From assembly GCA_937983495.1 (NCBI GenBank), contig CALKAA010000443.1, positions 1 to 6,403 on the forward strand: 6,403 bases of DNA, written 5' to 3'. Under the pieces are notes generated by a model. It had not been told where the DNA came from. It did not search any database and saw nothing but the letters and a program-made list of their open reading frames with translations. The position numbers were made by a program, and so were the translations under genes. The DNA comes from an uncultured Gemmobacter sp. (GTDB lineage Bacteria; Pseudomonadota; Alphaproteobacteria; Rhodobacterales; Rhodobacteraceae). Every line of letters begins with the position of its first letter. Position 1 is the stretch's first letter. Of the stretch, positions 5,512 through 6,403 are shown piece by piece.

Positions 5512-6267
5512 ATGGTTTGGGCAATTAAATTTCTGTCTGATTTCAACGAGTTTTTCCCACAGGGTGATTTCAAGGGTTATCATGAGGCAATGGCCGCCCA
5601 TTATCAGGCGGAGATTCGGCCGAGCAAAATTTCAAGAACCGGATCAGCTTTCATATTTACCAAAGAGGCCCCGCTTGACGGCGATGGCAAACCCTATGAA
5701 GTATTTTCCTCCTATGCGCTGGATGTCAGCGAAAAATTCCACGCGCCCATTGGCGAACCTCGCCCGCATCGTGCGCGGCTCCTGCCTGTTCAGCCGCATG
5801 AATGGCCGCAGGAATATGTTTATGAAAGGGTCTATAAACGCCGCGCATCTATTGTGCAATTGCCTGATCGCATGTTTGCGGTTGAGGATGATCTGCGCAA
5901 TTTGATCGAAGCCCTGGAACCTGGCATCCACAGTTTCAACCCCATTCGTATGACATTGCCCAAAGGCGTTGAACACCCGATCCAGCATCACATGATGATT
6001 GTCGGCCGTTGGCTGCACAGTTTTCGAATGGATCTCAGCGATGAAAGTTTTTTGCGAAAGAGTATTGAAGGGTCAGCGTCCTTCCGCGCGCCTCCAACGG
6101 GAAACGTGGCTCATGTCGCCATGGACTCTGCCGTGATCGGTGATGCCCATATCTGGTGCGAGCGGCGTTTGATAGGGCCGTATTTCTACATATCCGATAC
6201 GCTTCATGACGAGGCGGTGAAGCTGGGCCTGCGGCTTCCGAAACAGTTCAAACTGATGGCAGTGTGA
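5512..6267 (+). CDS. Imm11/DUF1629-type immunity protein, copy B
   Basis: This 251-residue paralogue of the preceding gene is identical at 241 positions. Residues 25 to 220 are the same, including the EPGIHSFNPI and AHIWCERR segments on which the family call rests. The differences are E6K, P8L, Y11F, D24H, R221I, L223P, R224Y, Y225F, S233D and A236V (copy A to copy B). They cluster at the two ends, so any difference in partner specificity or expression would have to reside there. It starts after AAGGA with seven-base spacing, a better site than that of copy A. It is probably a cytosolic immunity protein with no toxin gene nearby. It may be co-transcribed with copy A across the 120-base spacer or have its own promoter; the sequence does not decide. 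Confidence 0.7.
   Translation: MVWAIKFLSDFNEFFPQGDFKGYHEAMAAHYQAEIRPSKISRTGSAFIFTKEAPLDGDGKPYEVFSSYALDVSEKFHAPIGEPRPHRARLLPVQPHEWPQEYVYERVYKRRASIVQLPDRMFAVEDDLRNLIEALEPGIHSFNPIRMTLPKGVEHPIQHHMMIVGRWLHSFRMDLSDESFLRKSIEGSASFRAPPTGNVAHVAMDSAVIGDAHIWCERRLIGPYFYISDTLHDEAVKLGLRLPKQFKLMAV
5582..6171. repeat. 590-bp identical block, second copy
   Basis: This is the partner of 4706-5295, with the same orientation and no visible differences. Homology of the wider unit ends sharply outside the coding regions: it begins at the start codon and stops three bases after the stop codon (5394 and 6270). Confidence 0.88.
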
Positions 6268-6345
6268 GGGGGCGGTTTCGCGGATGTGCCCCTTGCGATG
6301 CAGGAGCCAGCAGGATTTGCGCATAGAGGGACAGGCGAAACCCGC
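6268..6345. other. Region after the second imm11 gene
   Basis: These 78 bases contain no recognisable gene. A weak hairpin, GGGGC (6269-6273) with GCCCC (6288-6292) and a 14-base loop, follows the stop codon but has no T run, so it is a poor terminator candidate. Sequence returns to higher GC before the repeat at 6346. Confidence 0.5.
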
Positions 6346-6403
6346 CCTGATTTCATCTGTTCAAAAATATCCCGAGCCAATGTCAAAATGTGGCGGGCTT
6401 GCC
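6346..6403 (-). repeat. Dispersed element, copy 4, right boundary of the imm11 pair
   Basis: On the minus strand the core GGGATATTTTTGAACAGA (6373-6356) equals copy 1 exactly and continues into TGAAATCAGG as in copy 2. It is thus an inverted repeat of 4440-4456 (17 of 17) and, from 6356 to the window end, a direct repeat of 4468-4515 (43 of 48). It is truncated by the window edge. Confidence 0.75.

Overview
The window looks like chromosomal DNA from an alphaproteobacterium of the Rhodobacteraceae (Rhodobacter/Paracoccus/roseobacter type). The grounds are high GC in the core genes (42 of 60 in one ivd line counted by hand), protein sequences typical of that group, an FNR-type box, and several copies of a GC hairpin plus GGATATTT...GAACAG element that I associate from memory with Rhodobacterales intergenic regions. 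The genus cannot be fixed from the sequence alone.

Layout. The left 3.8 kb carries two leucine-degradation genes on the minus strand: the methylcrotonyl-CoA carboxylase carboxyltransferase subunit (mccB, 70-1674) and isovaleryl-CoA dehydrogenase (ivd, 2627-3787). These enzymes act consecutively: Ivd makes 3-methylcrotonyl-CoA and MCC carboxylates it. They are separated by an oppositely oriented OmpW-family outer-membrane protein gene (1923-2516). That gene has a perfect FNR-type box (TTGAC-N4-GTCAA) upstream and a rho-independent terminator downstream. Divergent from ivd is a CreA-family exported protein (3915-4376). Between them lies a candidate ivd promoter with a perfect 14-bp palindrome over its predicted start point. 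The biotin-carboxylase subunit gene (mccA) is not in the window.

The right 2 kb (about 4377-6403) is different in character: lower GC (about 50% in hand-counted lines), with two 251-codon genes in tandem (4636-5391 and 5512-6267). I assign them to the Imm11/DUF1629-type immunity family by sequence pattern. They share a central 590-bp block with no difference that I can find, flanked by short segments with many differences, and the DNA outside the coding regions is unrelated. This pattern suggests gene conversion between diverged paralogues, not a simple recent tandem duplication. No toxin gene is visible. The pair is bounded by copies of the dispersed repeat, in both inverted and direct orientation, and the right-hand direct repeat runs off the window. 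The island may therefore continue as a longer array.

How the parts work together: mccB and ivd are one pathway. ompW has its own apparent oxygen-linked control. creA is a single gene ending in strong hairpins. The imm11 pair appears to be an accessory immunity island inserted at a repeat-rich junction after creA.
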